Origin: Armatimonadota bacterium
Lineage (GTDB): Bacteria > Armatimonadota > Armatimonadia > Armatimonadales > Armatimonadaceae
Assembly: GCA_026392155.1 (NCBI GenBank)
Contig: JAPLCP010000079.1
Location: 1 to 64,000, forward strand
Reading direction: 5' to 3'
Length of the DNA stretch: 64,000 bases
Each line of letters opens with the position of its first letter. Within the stretch, counting starts at the first letter, position 1. Below the pieces are notes generated by a model. It was given only the letters and a program-made list of their open reading frames with translations, was not told the DNA's origin and did not search any database. Positions 1 to 8,700 of the stretch are shown piece by piece. A program made the position numbers and the translations under genes.

Positions 1-1940
1 CGATCTCGATGCTGGAGGCGCTGCTCAAGAGCTGGTACAGCAAGTTCTTTGTCTTGATTCTGCTGGGCTTTGTGGCGACGGACTTCATTATCACGATGAC
101 CCTCTCCGCCGCTGATGCCGCCGCGCACGTCCGCGAGAACCACTTTGTGGCGCATTTTATGGAGCATAACCCAACTGCCTGGCAGATCGGGATCACGCTT
201 TTCTTGCTCCTCCTGCTCGGAGCTGTGTTTCTCAAAGGCTTTCAGGAAGCCGTGGGGATTGCGGTTGTTCTCACGCTGGCCTACTTGGCTCTCAATGCCA
301 TGGTCATTGGCCATGGCGTCCAGCTCTTGCTTGCGGATCTTCCCAAACATCAGAGTGACTTCCAAGAGATGCTGCAGGCAGCACGGCCACAGCTCTTTGG
401 CAAGCCCTTCGCCGTTCATGGGAGCATTGGACTGATTCTCTTGGCCGCTCTAGGGCTCTTTCCCAAGCTGGCTCTGGGACTCTCAGGCTTTGAGACGGGC
501 GTTGCCGTGATGCCCCTGGTACAAGGCGACAAAGACGATACTGATGCCAATCCCAAGGGCCGCGTCGCCAACACGCGCAAGCTGCTCTTCTCCGCCGCCG
601 CGATCATGAGCTGCTACCTGCTCGCGTCCAGTTTTGTGACAGCTCTCCTGATCCCCGCCCACGAGTTCTATCCCAAGATGGTCGCGGAGAAGAGCGTGGA
701 CAAAACGCACTTAGAGGGAACGGTTCTACTCTCTATCCACCCAGATAGTGCCTATGTGAAGGAGCCGGTCTGGAACGTCTCGGTTCCACTAAAGCCGTAT
801 CTGGAGGGCAAGTCTGAGTTCTCCGTTCCTGTGAAGGTCAATGGTATTGACAACGACGAAGTCAAGATCACGATTACCGATGACCCCAGCCGCTCAGACC
901 ATGTTATGATCCATGCGCTGAAAAAAGGTGGCACAGCCAATGGTCGCGCCCTAGCCTATCTTGCGGAGAAGTTTTTTGGCCCCGCGTTTGGCACGATCTA
1001 TGATATTTCCACGATCTTAATTCTCTGGTTCGCAGGCGCAAGTGCGATGGCGGGGCTCCTGAATATCGTCCCGCGCTATCTCCCCCGCTACGGCATGGCC
1101 CCTGAGTGGACTCGCGCCAATCGGCCTCTGGTGGTGGTCTACATGGTTCTTGCGGTCGCCGTGACACTGATCTTCCAAGCCGATGTGGATGCCCAAGGCG
1201 GTGCCTATGCCACGGGTGTTCTGGTGCTAATGACCAGCGCCGCTGTGGCCGTCACGATTGCCGCGCACAAAGCGGGCCAGAGAGGCCTTAGGGTTGCCTT
1301 TGGTGTGATCACGGCGATCTTTGCCTACACGACCATTGTCAATATCATCGAACGTAGCGACGGTCTCAAGATCGCGAGCTTCTTCATCGGGATTATTGTG
1401 ATTCTGTCTCTGATCTCCCGCGTCTGGCGCGTCACTGAGCTGCGCGTAGACAAGATAGAGTTCGATGAGAAGGCGCTGGAGATGCTCGCTCAGATGGCTC
1501 TGCAGCCCGAGGTGCGCTTTATTGCCAACCACCCCGACGAGCGCGATGTGGCGGAGTATAGCCTTGCCGCACGCAACGCGGCATGGACACACCACTTCCC
1601 GGAAGGGGAGCGCGATGCTTTCCTAGAGATCTACGTCCCGGACTCTTCCTCGTTCTCCTCAACACTTCGGGTAGAGGGCATTGATGTTGGTGGTTTCTGG
1701 GTGCTCCGCTGTCACGGGGTCGCTGTTCCCAATGCGATCGCGGCAATCTTGCTCGATGTTCAGAAGCGCCATAACCGCCGCCCACACGTCTACTTCAACT
1801 GGATCGAGTCCAACCCGATGGTATTTCTCGTGCGTTTCGTTCTCTTTGGTGAGGGCGATATCGCCCCCCTCACACACGAGATTCTGCGCCGCAACCAGCC
1901 CGATCCCGGCAAGCGCCCAATTGTGCACGCCGCAGGGTAA
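1..1940 (+). CDS. APC-type amino-acid permease, 5' end cut by window
   Basis: The reading frame is open upstream of the ATG at 9 (codons for I-S precede it) and the protein starts directly in a membrane segment, so the true start lies outside the window. About ten hydrophobic segments fill residues 1-460, followed by a soluble C-terminal part of about 180 residues. The stretch [19 protein letters not shown] resembles an early transmembrane region of large APC-superfamily amino-acid transporters that carry a cytosolic tail. By family it is an inner-membrane amino-acid or polyamine importer; substrate cannot be read. A soluble insert around residues 230-305 between membrane segments is noticeable. 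The gene ends directly before a palindromic repeat. Confidence 0.75.
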   Translation, partial: ISMLEALLKSWYSKFFVLILLGFVATDFIITMTLSAADAAAHVRENHFVAHFMEHNPTAWQIGITLFLLLLLGAVFLKGFQEAVGIAVVLTLAYLALNAMVIGHGVQLLLADLPKHQSDFQEMLQAARPQLFGKPFAVHGSIGLILLAALGLFPKLALGLSGFETGVAVMPLVQGDKDDTDANPKGRVANTRKLLFSAAAIMSCYLLASSFVTALLIPAHEFYPKMVAEKSVDKTHLEGTVLLSIHPDSAYVKEPVWNVSVPLKPYLEGKSEFSVPVKVNGIDNDEVKITITDDPSRSDHVMIHALKKGGTANGRALAYLAEKFFGPAFGTIYDISTILILWFAGASAMAGLLNIVPRYLPRYGMAPEWTRANRPLVVVYMVLAVAVTLIFQADVDAQGGAYATGVLVLMTSAAVAVTIAAHKAGQRGLRVAFGVITAIFAYTTIVNIIERSDGLKIASFFIGIIVILSLISRVWRVTELRVDKIEFDEKALEMLAQMALQPEVRFIANHPDERDVAEYSLAARNAAWTHHFPEGERDAFLEIYVPDSSSFSSTLRVEGIDVGGFWVLRCHGVAVPNAIAAILLDVQKRHNRRPHVYFNWIESNPMVFLVRFVLFGEGDIAPLTHEILRRNQPDPGKRPIVHAAG

Positions 1941-1943
1941 GCC

Positions 1944-2022
1944 CATCCCAGAACCCATCCCCATCCCAGAACCCATCCCCCCGGCCCCCTTCCCTCGACG
2001 AAGGAAGGGGGAGAGTGGGGGT
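1944..2022. repeat. GC-rich palindrome, long form (copy 1)
   Basis: The core is CCCCCTTCC, a short loop, then GGAAGGGGG, preceded by two direct copies of a CCCATCCC-type motif. Its reverse complement matches the repeat at 4251-4308 over both the palindrome and the GGGGGGATGGGTTC tail, so the two form a dispersed family. It sits 3 bp after the permease stop codon. Confidence 0.8.
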
Positions 2023-2111
2023 ATTTTTTTGGCAGACGTATTTTAATTCGTCAGAATCAAACTATGCTCTGCTATGATGTAGAACCCCATAAACCATAGG
2101 AACAAAAATTC

Positions 2112-2544
2112 GTGTCTTTTAATCGTGTTCTTGACAAGTACCGAAAGTTCTCATTCTCTGAGCATGACAAAGGTGACCGCTTTGAGAGGCTGATCCAAGC
2201 CTATCTTCAGACCGATTCCATGTCTGGTTGGCCTTACCCACGAGGGAGATTACGGGGCGATTTAGTTTAAGTGCTACCAAGAAACGACGACGCTGGATAA
2301 AGGGGCGTTTGATGCTTGTGACCTGATTGTCTGTGATGAGGCGCAGGCAGATGCGGTGTTGTGCTCGATGGATGGCTCGATGGGTGCGCCCAAGCGTGAT
2401 GAGCTTCTGAGCTGGCTGAGCGAAGGGGTGGATGTGGCGGCAGATAAGGCGCTGAAGCGCTCTCGTGCCAGCGACGAGGATGTCTTCGTAGAGATGGCTC
2501 GGGTGGTGAAGGAGTGGCTGTCCGCGAAGGAGCAGCACCTGTAA
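2112..2544 (+). pseudogene. Relic of a restriction-type nuclease/helicase
   Basis: A GTG start at 2112 opens a 53-codon frame (SFNRVLDKYRKFSFSEHDKG, then FERLIQAYL) that closely resembles, from memory, the N-terminus of large predicted DEAD-helicase restriction enzymes with an Mrr-like nuclease head. It stops at 2270. In another frame the sequence goes on as LTHEGDYGAI, stop, FKCYQETTTLDKGAFD, which resembles the next conserved block of the same family (LTHEGDY-AIQCK-Y). It then jumps to LIVCDEAQ and a C-terminal tail ending at 2542. The helicase body is missing, and there is at least one frameshift, one in-frame stop and one or more deletions. It is a dead gene. Confidence 0.7.
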
Positions 2545-2918
2545 AAACAGAAAAACGACCTCACTCCCAGCGGAGCAGATCGTTTGATACAAGGTTTAAA
2601 TCACTGGTTTCCCAGGCGACTATGTTTATAGTATACGGCAAAACCGCCTCTCTGTGCCATAGGAATTGGCTGAGGCAATGCTACGCAAAGCCGTTCTGAT
2701 TAAGGAATTTAGAGTTTTAACCGAACTTTAAAGAACAATTTTGTTTTTTAAGCATCTTTTTTTGGCGCGATTATGTCTCGAATTTGTCTCATAAAAACCA
2801 CGACGTTTCAGGATCAACTTCGTAATTTTCCCTAAGCCTCCGAGCACACCGAGCATCCACCTACATTTAAATGCGGGATAAATGACACATAAATACCGGA
2901 TAACTACCCACTTCGGCA
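2545..2918. other. Intergenic stretch with no gene seen
   Basis: This 374-bp stretch is clearly more AT-rich than its surroundings and holds no convincing reading frame. Short blocks GCCATAGGAATT and CTACGCAAAGCCGTTC recur, in changed order, in the repeat region at 57127-57265. It may be more debris from the same event that destroyed the upstream nuclease gene. Confidence 0.5.
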
Positions 2919-3515
2919 TCATTCTCTACTTCGGCGGGGACGGTCAAACACGGGCGGCTCGATCCAAGAGGAAAGCTCCGCCAGGCGAGCTGCCACGAGC
3001 TCATGTCCCGCTTCATCTAGGTCGTAAGCGTCGGATAAGCGAACAAGCTCAGCTCGCTCATGCTCCCAGCGAATCACCTGAGCACGGTGGTAGATGAGGT
3101 GTGGACGCCAAAGGAGTAGGTTCGCAATCGTGTAGGCACCTGTCGGTGTCAGGGCAATCAGGCTGCCATCTGGCTCAACTCGCCAGTGCAGGTCGTGATC
3201 GTCCTCAGGCGTGCAGGGATCTAGGAAGCGACGGCCTGCTTCATACTCTTCCAGGCTGGGCCAGGTGTCGCCCTTGATGGAGTTACATTCATTGCAGCAC
3301 CAGTGGAGATTGCTGTAGAAACAAACCAGATCAGGCCGTGCATAAGGGCCACCTTGGGGGCGATGATGGTCAATCACGCAGCCCGCCTCACCTCCCAGAA
3401 AGTACTCATGGCGCAGGCAGTAGGCGCACCGGTAGAGAAAATCGGGGCGCAGGTAGCGGCGGTAGCGGGTGTAGTCGGTGTAGGTGCGTGTCAGAACACG
3501 GCGAGTGAAGACCAA
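2919..3515 (-). CDS. HNH endonuclease family protein
   Basis: The 198-residue protein has the HNH metal-finger layout: CAYC near residue 31, an acidic-His pair in VIDHHRPQGG, then NLHWCCNECNSIKGDTWP carrying the second Cys pair and the catalytic Asn. Such domains nick or cut DNA with a divalent metal. The only upstream start in frame is TTG at 3515, which directly follows the TAG of the upstream gene, so the two are almost surely translated as a pair. No DNA-recognition domain is visible in the C-terminal half (residues 95-198), which has family-typical charged helices. Defence, homing or a regulated nuclease role are all possible. Confidence 0.75.
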   Translation of the reverse strand: MVFTRRVLTRTYTDYTRYRRYLRPDFLYRCAYCLRHEYFLGGEAGCVIDHHRPQGGPYARPDLVCFYSNLHWCCNECNSIKGDTWPSLEEYEAGRRFLDPCTPEDDHDLHWRVEPDGSLIALTPTGAYTIANLLLWRPHLIYHRAQVIRWEHERAELVRLSDAYDLDEAGHELVAARLAELSSWIEPPVFDRPRRSRE

Positions 3516-3992
3516 CTAAGTGCCTGTGGATTTCTCTGCGTTTTTGGGTTTCTTAGGGTGGGACTCGATGAACCTACGCAGCTCTGCGAACTCTTGGTCA
3601 ATGGCCGCCGCTGTCTTCTCGGCCCGCTGCCAGGCAGGGGAAGCGCGATCATAGGCATTGATGCCCTCACAGACTTGCGCCAGCTCCTGCTCTTCAGCCG
3701 CGGTGAGTCCCTGAGCGAGCTTCTTGTCAATGAGGCGCTTGTAGGGAGCCATGAGCTCTGGAGGATAGTGCCCTGGTGTTTGGCTCTGCTCCTGCCGGGC
3801 GTCTACCAGCAGGCGACGCAGTAGCTCTGAGAGTCCGCCTTCCTGCTGCTTGCCCCAGTTGGCGAGCGGCTCGTCTAGGTAGACCGTCACGCGAACGCGC
3901 TCTCGTGCTTGCCTGCCCGTAGCCTTCGTCTTCCGTGAGGGTGACTTCGCCTTTTCAGCGGTCGCGACAGTTCCTGTGGTAGTCGTTGCCAT
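3516..3992 (-). CDS. Small basic protein with ribbon-helix-helix-like segment
   Basis: The ATG at 3992 (MATTTTGTVATAEK) is preferred to 4007 because the upstream ATG overlaps a good -10 box. Residues 1-33 are Ser/Thr/Lys-rich and likely disordered. Residues 34-68 (RVRVTVYLDEPLANWG, then GLSELLRRLLVDA) have the strand-helix-helix pattern of RHH DNA-binding proteins. The rest is helical and charged. It directly precedes the HNH gene with no gap, an arrangement reminiscent of a DNA-binding partner plus nuclease. No database family is recognised with certainty; the RHH call is an inference from pattern. Confidence 0.55.
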   Translation of the reverse strand: MATTTTGTVATAEKAKSPSRKTKATGRQARERVRVTVYLDEPLANWGKQQEGGLSELLRRLLVDARQEQSQTPGHYPPELMAPYKRLIDKKLAQGLTAAEEQELAQVCEGINAYDRASPAWQRAEKTAAAIDQEFAELRRFIESHPKKPKNAEKSTGT

Positions 3993-4002
3993 GAAGTAGT
4001 TT

Positions 4003-4027
4003 ATCATAGCAACGTCTTTTATGACGT
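4003..4027 (-). promoter_or_regulatory. Candidate promoter and operator of the RHH-HNH pair
   Basis: Read on the minus strand, a TATGAT -10 box lies at 4008-4003. Immediately upstream is the inverted repeat ACGTC-6 nt-GACGT (4012-4027), where it would fall between -10 and -35. An autorepressing RHH protein would be expected to bind such a site. The -35 box is weak and the leader would be only a few bases. Confidence 0.4.
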
Positions 4028-4069
4028 AAAGAAATCTCCAGGCTTAGCCTTTGGGATGGAAGGTTCACT

Positions 4070-4213
4070 ATGCTAGACGAAGAACTTATAGCTCCTCCTT
4101 CACCAGGGCCACTGCTGACGGACCTGCGCCAGCTCATCAGTGCAGCACGGGAGCGAGTCGCTCGCTATGTCAATCAGGAACTGACGCTACTGCACTGGGA
4201 CATCGGACCATAG
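4070..4213 (+). pseudogene. N-terminal fragment of DUF1016/YhcG-type nuclease
   Basis: A 47-residue frame reads LLTDLRQLISAARERVARYV, then NQELTLLHWDIG and a TAG stop. This resembles the N-terminal helical domain of PDDEXK nucleases of the DUF1016 (YhcG) family, which normally run past 330 residues. The nuclease part is gone and a palindromic repeat follows within 40 bp. It is a truncated relic. Confidence 0.6.
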
Positions 4214-4250
4214 TCAAACAGATGTGGCGCAGTGCACCCCCTCTCCTATC

Positions 4251-4308
4251 TCCCCCTTCCCTGGCACAGGGAAGGGGGCCGGGGGGATGGGTTCAGGGAT
4301 GGGTTCGG
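4251..4308. repeat. GC-rich palindrome, long form (copy 2)
   Basis: A perfect 11-bp stem CCCCCTTCCCT / AGGGAAGGGGG with a 5-nt loop is followed by CCGGGGGGATGGGTTC and a second GGGATGGGTTC. This is the reverse complement of copy 1 at 1944-2022. It abuts the 3' end of the nitrilase gene and may act as its terminator. Confidence 0.85.
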
Positions 4309-5094
4309 TCACAGGGGGAAAGGCAAAATCCTAGCCACGACCATGCCTTCGTCTTTGCCCGTGCTGGCGATCAGCGTCCCATCCGGAGCGACAATGCGGC
4401 TGTGGCCGTAGTCCCAGGTCTGGCCGACCGTGCCGCCTTGGTTGGCGATCACATGCCAGCAGCCCGACTCAATCGCGTTTTGGGAGGCGTATTCTTCAAA
4501 GAGCCAGCCATGGTCGCCCGTCCACGCCGAGACGGTCGCGATAATTTGTGCGCCGGCCTCGGCGAGGCGCTTGCCGTAGCCGTGGGACATCTCCACACAG
4601 ATCATCAGGCCGACCTTGCCAAACGGGCTGTCCACCACGAGCCCTGCCTGCTCACCGTAGCTCCAGAAACAGTGCTCGTTGCCGCCGGTTTCTTCGTCCC
4701 AGAGCCGGTGCTTTCGGTAGCGGCCTAGCACGCCCTCAGGGCCAAGAAAGACGCTGGCATTGTAGAGCTTGCCGGTTTCTTCCTCTTGGCCCCGCTCGGT
4801 CATCCCGAAGATGAGGTGCAGCCCTAGGTCTTTGGCGTGTGCTTGGAGCCAGTCGCAGCTCGGGCCGGGGATAGGCTCCGCCGTTCGGGCAACATAGGCC
4901 TTCTCGTCGTCGGTGGGGACGTGCGAGAGATAGCCCCAGCCGGGGTTCTGCTGGAGCGCCGCCTCGGGAAAGAGCACCAGCTCTGCGCCTTGGGCCTTGG
5001 CGGCGCGGAGATAGCGCAAGAAAGTCTGCCGGTTGGCCTCGACATCGCACTCCGCACGCAGACAGACAGTGGCAATAGTAACCTCGCGCATCAT
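4309..5094 (-). CDS. Carbon-nitrogen hydrolase (nitrilase superfamily)
   Basis: The 261-residue protein carries the Glu-Lys-Cys triad of the nitrilase superfamily: Glu in LVLFPEAAL (about residue 43), Lys in GRYRKHRLW and Cys in GLMICVEMS. These enzymes hydrolyse nitriles, amides or carbamoyl compounds in the cytoplasm through a thioester. Length fits the 260-300 residues usual for the family. No extra domain shows the substrate. Two ATG codons in a row at 5094 and 5091 are both possible starts. The gene stands alone, with a palindromic repeat at its 3' end. Confidence 0.8.
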   Translation of the reverse strand: MMREVTIATVCLRAECDVEANRQTFLRYLRAAKAQGAELVLFPEAALQQNPGWGYLSHVPTDDEKAYVARTAEPIPGPSCDWLQAHAKDLGLHLIFGMTERGQEEETGKLYNASVFLGPEGVLGRYRKHRLWDEETGGNEHCFWSYGEQAGLVVDSPFGKVGLMICVEMSHGYGKRLAEAGAQIIATVSAWTGDHGWLFEEYASQNAIESGCWHVIANQGGTVGQTWDYGHSRIVAPDGTLIASTGKDEGMVVARILPFPL

Positions 5095-5148
5095 TTCCGC
5101 TCAGGGTACCACGCATGGTGCACTCTTCCGCGCTACAATAGCGCCGTG

Positions 5149-5822
5149 ATGGAGTACTTTGAACCCGAGGTTCGTGCGACTCTGGGAGACCCTAGAGCTT
5201 GATATCGCGCCGCTCATGGGAAAGAGCGCACGCCCCCCACTTAATCTTGGCTTTGGAGGCTCGACTCTGGCGGCCTGCGTGCACTACTTTGACCGGCTTC
5301 CGGGCAGAGTGATCAAAGAGCACGGGCCGCTCCGCTCGCTGGTGGTCTATGCCGGAGAGAATGACTTAGGTGATGGCAAGTCGGTCGCCGACGTGGTGGA
5401 CTCGTTTTTCTGGCTCCATGCCATGGTTCGAGAGTGGAACAGTTCGGCGCTGAGCCAGGAGATGGAGCTGCTGGTCTTTGGCCATGCGGGAGTGCGCACC
5501 CTGGTCTTTCCCAGACGAAGTCGTTCCCTTCACCGAGAAACGCAACACAAGCTCTTTACTTGCCGCGCATGGCTGTAGCCTCGGGGCGTTTCATGCGATG
5601 AACATTGCCCTCCGCCACCCCACGGTCTTCACACGCATCGTCGCCTTCTCCGGGCGCTACGACTTAACCGAGTCCGTCGGCTCGTTTCGGGGGCTCTTCG
5701 AGAACAACCTGCGCCTCACCGAGATTCTCACGGCGAAGGCCATCCCGCACGACTTTTATATCTGGGATGGCGAAGCGCACCGCCCCCGCTACTGGCGTCC
5801 GATGGCACGGCTCTATCTCTAG
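5149..5822 (+). pseudogene. Composite relic: SGNH hydrolase fused to alpha/beta esterase
   Basis: The ATG at 5149 starts MEYFEPEVRATL, which shifts frame into RLWETLELDIAPL, LNLGFGGSTLAACVHYFDRL and LVVYAGENDLGDG, recognisable parts of SGNH/GDSL lipases without the N-terminal Ser block. The frame then runs straight into EMELLVFGHAGVRTLVFP, the N-terminal signature of an esterase-D-like alpha/beta hydrolase. After a gap of roughly 60 residues and a frameshift near 5515 come LLAAHGCSLGAFHAMNIALRHP (nucleophile elbow G-C-S-x-G) and, after another deletion, IWDGEAHRPRYWRPM. Two unrelated hydrolase genes have been joined by deletion and are both dead. Confidence 0.7.
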
Positions 5823-5825
5823 TGG

Positions 5826-6959
5826 CTAGTACTTGGTGATCGTCGGGTCTACATCGTCGGCCCAGGCAAGAATCCCGCCCTTGAGATTCGTGAGATTCGT
5901 GAAGCCATTGGCCTGCAAGAACTGCAGGGCATCCGCGCTCCGCTTTCCACTGCGGCACTGAAGCACGATCTCCGCATCCGGGTCAAGCGCACTCAGGTGC
6001 TGTGGAATCGTGTTCAGGGGAATCAGGCGGGCAGTTGGAATCTGGCACAGCTCAAACTCATGGGGCTCACGCACGTCAATCAGCAAAAAATCATCGCCAC
6101 GATCTAGTTTAGCCTTTAGTTCAATCGGGGTTATCTCGTTCATTTCGTTTACACTCTCTCCTGAGGCGCATTGTACCCCGCTGGCGTCCGTGAGAGTGCG
6201 GATGCTAGGCGTGTCACCACAGGCAGCGCAGCTTGGATTTCGTGGTAGGCGGAGCTCACGGAAGCGCAGGGTCAGGGCATCTAAGAGAAGCAAGCGACCC
6301 ACAAGCGGCAGGCCGATCCCTAGAATCCGCTTCAGAGTCTCCGTGGCCTGGAGTGTCCCGATCAGCCCGGGGAGCACGCCCAGTACCCCCGCCTCGCTGC
6401 ACGAGGGAACCGTTCCCAGAGCGGGCGGATTGGGATGCAGGCAGCGGTAGCACGGGCCACTGGGAAGAAAGACACTTACCTCACCCTCAAACCGATGGAT
6501 CGCGCCATGAACATGGGCAATCCCCAGAAGCACGCTGGCATCACTGACTAAGTAGCGCGTCGGGAAGTTGTCCGCACCATTGACAACCACATCCGCCCCG
6601 GCGAGCAGCTCAAGGGCATTGTTCGCCATCAGCCGTGTGGCCAGTGCCTCCACCGTAATCAGCGGGTTCTGTGCCCGAAGGCGCTGAGCGGCGACTTCCG
6701 CCTTGGACTTGCCCACCTCTGCATCGGAGTAGAGAATCTGGCGCTGGAGGTTGGAGCGATCTACCACATCGTCGTCAATGATCCGGATCGTCCCCACGCC
6801 CGCTGCCGCCAGATACTGAAGCGCGGGACAGCCCAGTCCCCCCGCTCCCACCACGACCACCGTGGCCTGTCCCAATCGAAGCTGTCCCGCCGAACCAATC
6901 TCAGGCAAGAGAAGATGGCGAGCATAGCGCTCACGCTCATCGAGGGAGAGTTCATCCAT
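5826..6959 (-). CDS. moeB: MoeB/ThiF-type adenylyltransferase with C-terminal rhodanese domain
   Basis: Residues 1-250 form an E1-like adenylyltransferase: nucleotide loop GAGGLGCPALQYLAAAGVG, the R-finger region NLQRQILY, and Zn-binding CYRC and CAAC pairs. Residues 275-377 form a rhodanese domain with active Cys in LQCRSGKRS. By family (MoeB/MoeZ/ThiF) it adenylates the C-terminal Gly-Gly of a small sulfur-carrier protein (MoaD/ThiS-like) and passes sulfur to it for molybdopterin, thiamine or other sulfur transfer. No carrier gene is in view, so the pathway stays open. Its ATG starts at the base after the ankyrin gene's stop codon, so the two are coupled. Confidence 0.85.
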   Translation of the reverse strand: MDELSLDERERYARHLLLPEIGSAGQLRLGQATVVVVGAGGLGCPALQYLAAAGVGTIRIIDDDVVDRSNLQRQILYSDAEVGKSKAEVAAQRLRAQNPLITVEALATRLMANNALELLAGADVVVNGADNFPTRYLVSDASVLLGIAHVHGAIHRFEGEVSVFLPSGPCYRCLHPNPPALGTVPSCSEAGVLGVLPGLIGTLQATETLKRILGIGLPLVGRLLLLDALTLRFRELRLPRNPSCAACGDTPSIRTLTDASGVQCASGESVNEMNEITPIELKAKLDRGDDFLLIDVREPHEFELCQIPTARLIPLNTIPQHLSALDPDAEIVLQCRSGKRSADALQFLQANGFTNLTNLKGGILAWADDVDPTITKY

Positions 6960-8525
6960 TCACGGTGCGCCTTTCGTATAATCATCGGCGAGTGGGAGCA
7001 GGGCCAGGACACCTAGACGTGTGGTAGCCACGGCACGAGCCCCCTCAGGGCTGGCACCAAAGGTGAGCAGGCGCTGGACGGCGGGAACATCCCCATCTCG
7101 GGCGGCGTGGATCAGGGCAGTTTCTTGGTTCTCGTCGCGGGTGTCTATGTCCGCTCCGCAGAGGAGCAAGAAGCGCAGGGCATCATCGCCCATCACAGCA
7201 GCTTCGTAGAGGGCAGCGGTGTCCACACGCGCGTGCTCCAGGCGTGTCTGGGCAATCGGGAGCAAGTCAGGAAGCTCCCCCAGGAGCTCGCGAAGCTCTT
7301 CGGATTTGACGTGGCGCATCTGTTTCGGATCGGCTCCGCGTGCAAGAAGCAGTCGTGCCAGCTCGGGTTGATCGGTCAGCACGGCCACGTCCAGCGGAGT
7401 TCCCAGGGTGTAGGTGCCCGCGTTGGGTGATGCTCCCACGTTAAGCAGTAGCTCCGCCAGCTCGGCGCGCCCTCGGGCAATCGTGCCCATCAGCGGGGTC
7501 TCCTGCCCGGCGATAGGCGCATCCAGAAGGGTTCCAGGACGCGGCCACTGCTCGGCGGCACGCGCAGCATCTCCCATGGCGATGGCTTCCAGAAACCCGA
7601 CACGGGCCCCCGCTTGGGTCAGCAGAGTGGTGATTCTCAGGTGCTCTGCGGTCAGCGCAACCAAGAGCGGCGTGTGCCCGAAGGCATTACGGCCATTGAG
7701 CAGGCTTCCCCCATCCAGCAACGCGGCCACCAGCTTGGCGCTTCCCCCCTCACAAGCGGCGTGCAGAAGTGTGTCATCGGCGCGGCCACGGAGCGTGAGA
7801 AAGTCCGGGAGATCGTCGCCGGGCACGAGTGCCTTCCAGAGCCGCTCATCTCCCACTCGGAGGGCGCGGTGCAGAACCGTATCGTGATCGCCTGCCCGCT
7901 CTTTGGGCGAGGCGCCCGCCTCTAAAAGCAACGGGAGGACATGATTGGCCGTCCCAGGGCGCACATAGAAAATCGCCGTGTGGCCCCAGCGGTCTCGCGT
8001 CGCCGTGCTTGCGCCTGCCCGAAGGAGCTGGCCACAAAGAGCCGCATCGCCGTGCCGCACTGTCCACATCAGCGGCGTGGGCCGATCTTCAATGGCTTGC
8101 CCCTCCGGAGTGGCTCCGTGGCGCAGGAGCAGCTCGACCAGAGCACCGTCTCCACGGCGAATGGCAAGATGCAGAGGCCCCGAGCCTTTTTCATCCGCAA
8201 GATCCGGGTTGGCTCCAAAGGCGAGCAGGCGCTCCGCGATCTCAAAGCGGCGCTCATCCACGGCCCACCAGAGCGGCGTGCGCCCCCACTCATCGCGCGG
8301 ATTCACGGCAGCTCCGGTCTCTAGAAAGCGCTTGACGATCTTTGTGTAGCCCAAGGCAGCCGCGCCCCAAAGCGTGGTCCAGTCGTGCGGGCAGAAGCGA
8401 GCGGGAGCCGCGGTGTTGTTGATAGGAGCGGGAGCATAGCGCCCCATGCGTAGCAAGTCCTCACGTACATCGCGAATCTGGCGGAGCTTTCCCGCCCGTC
8501 GCGCACGCTTCCAGGAGAAGGCCAT
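6960..8525 (-). CDS. Ankyrin-repeat protein
   Basis: The 521-residue protein is made almost wholly of ankyrin repeats, about 13-14 units of 33 residues with the G-x-TPL-x-A and LL-x-x-GA consensus (for example EWGRTPLWWAV, AERLLAFGANPDL). There is a basic N-terminal 45 residues and no signal peptide, so it is probably a cytoplasmic protein-binding scaffold. A partner cannot be named. It is the first gene of a two-gene unit with the MoeB-like protein (stop and start adjacent). Confidence 0.85.
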   Translation of the reverse strand: MAFSWKRARRAGKLRQIRDVREDLLRMGRYAPAPINNTAAPARFCPHDWTTLWGAAALGYTKIVKRFLETGAAVNPRDEWGRTPLWWAVDERRFEIAERLLAFGANPDLADEKGSGPLHLAIRRGDGALVELLLRHGATPEGQAIEDRPTPLMWTVRHGDAALCGQLLRAGASTATRDRWGHTAIFYVRPGTANHVLPLLLEAGASPKERAGDHDTVLHRALRVGDERLWKALVPGDDLPDFLTLRGRADDTLLHAACEGGSAKLVAALLDGGSLLNGRNAFGHTPLLVALTAEHLRITTLLTQAGARVGFLEAIAMGDAARAAEQWPRPGTLLDAPIAGQETPLMGTIARGRAELAELLLNVGASPNAGTYTLGTPLDVAVLTDQPELARLLLARGADPKQMRHVKSEELRELLGELPDLLPIAQTRLEHARVDTAALYEAAVMGDDALRFLLLCGADIDTRDENQETALIHAARDGDVPAVQRLLTFGASPEGARAVATTRLGVLALLPLADDYTKGAP

Positions 8526-8663
8526 GTCTCTATTCTATCGCCTGAATACGTTTGCTAAAAGTTTGCCCAGCCCAAAGCATTCCTGGAAACCCAACCCTGG
8601 GGGAATGCGCGACTTTGTGCTCTTCGATCCCAGCGGCGTCTTGTGGTGGATCGCGCAGAGTGT

Positions 8664-8692
8664 TTAAAGGCGGGGCGCTGGTGCGCCCCGCC
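8664..8692 (-). terminator. Intrinsic terminator after the TlpA-like gene
   Basis: A perfect 10-bp stem GGCGGGGCGC / GCGCCCCGCC with a 4-nt loop lies 8 bp after the stop of the minus-strand gene. On that strand it is followed by only three T residues, so termination strength is uncertain. Confidence 0.6.
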
Positions 8693-8700
8693 GGAGAGTT

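Noticed and set aside
4051-4728. 225-residue plus-strand ORF
   Set aside because: It is the antisense shadow of the nitrilase gene joined to the repeat; only 4070-4213, in another frame, matches a known family.
5149-5204. In-frame TGA as selenocysteine in the SGNH gene
   Set aside because: Sequence after the TGA is in a different frame and the gene has further deletions, so recoding does not explain it.
5366-5548. Short ORFs around the SGNH/esterase relic
   Set aside because: Shadows; no family resemblance and no start signals.
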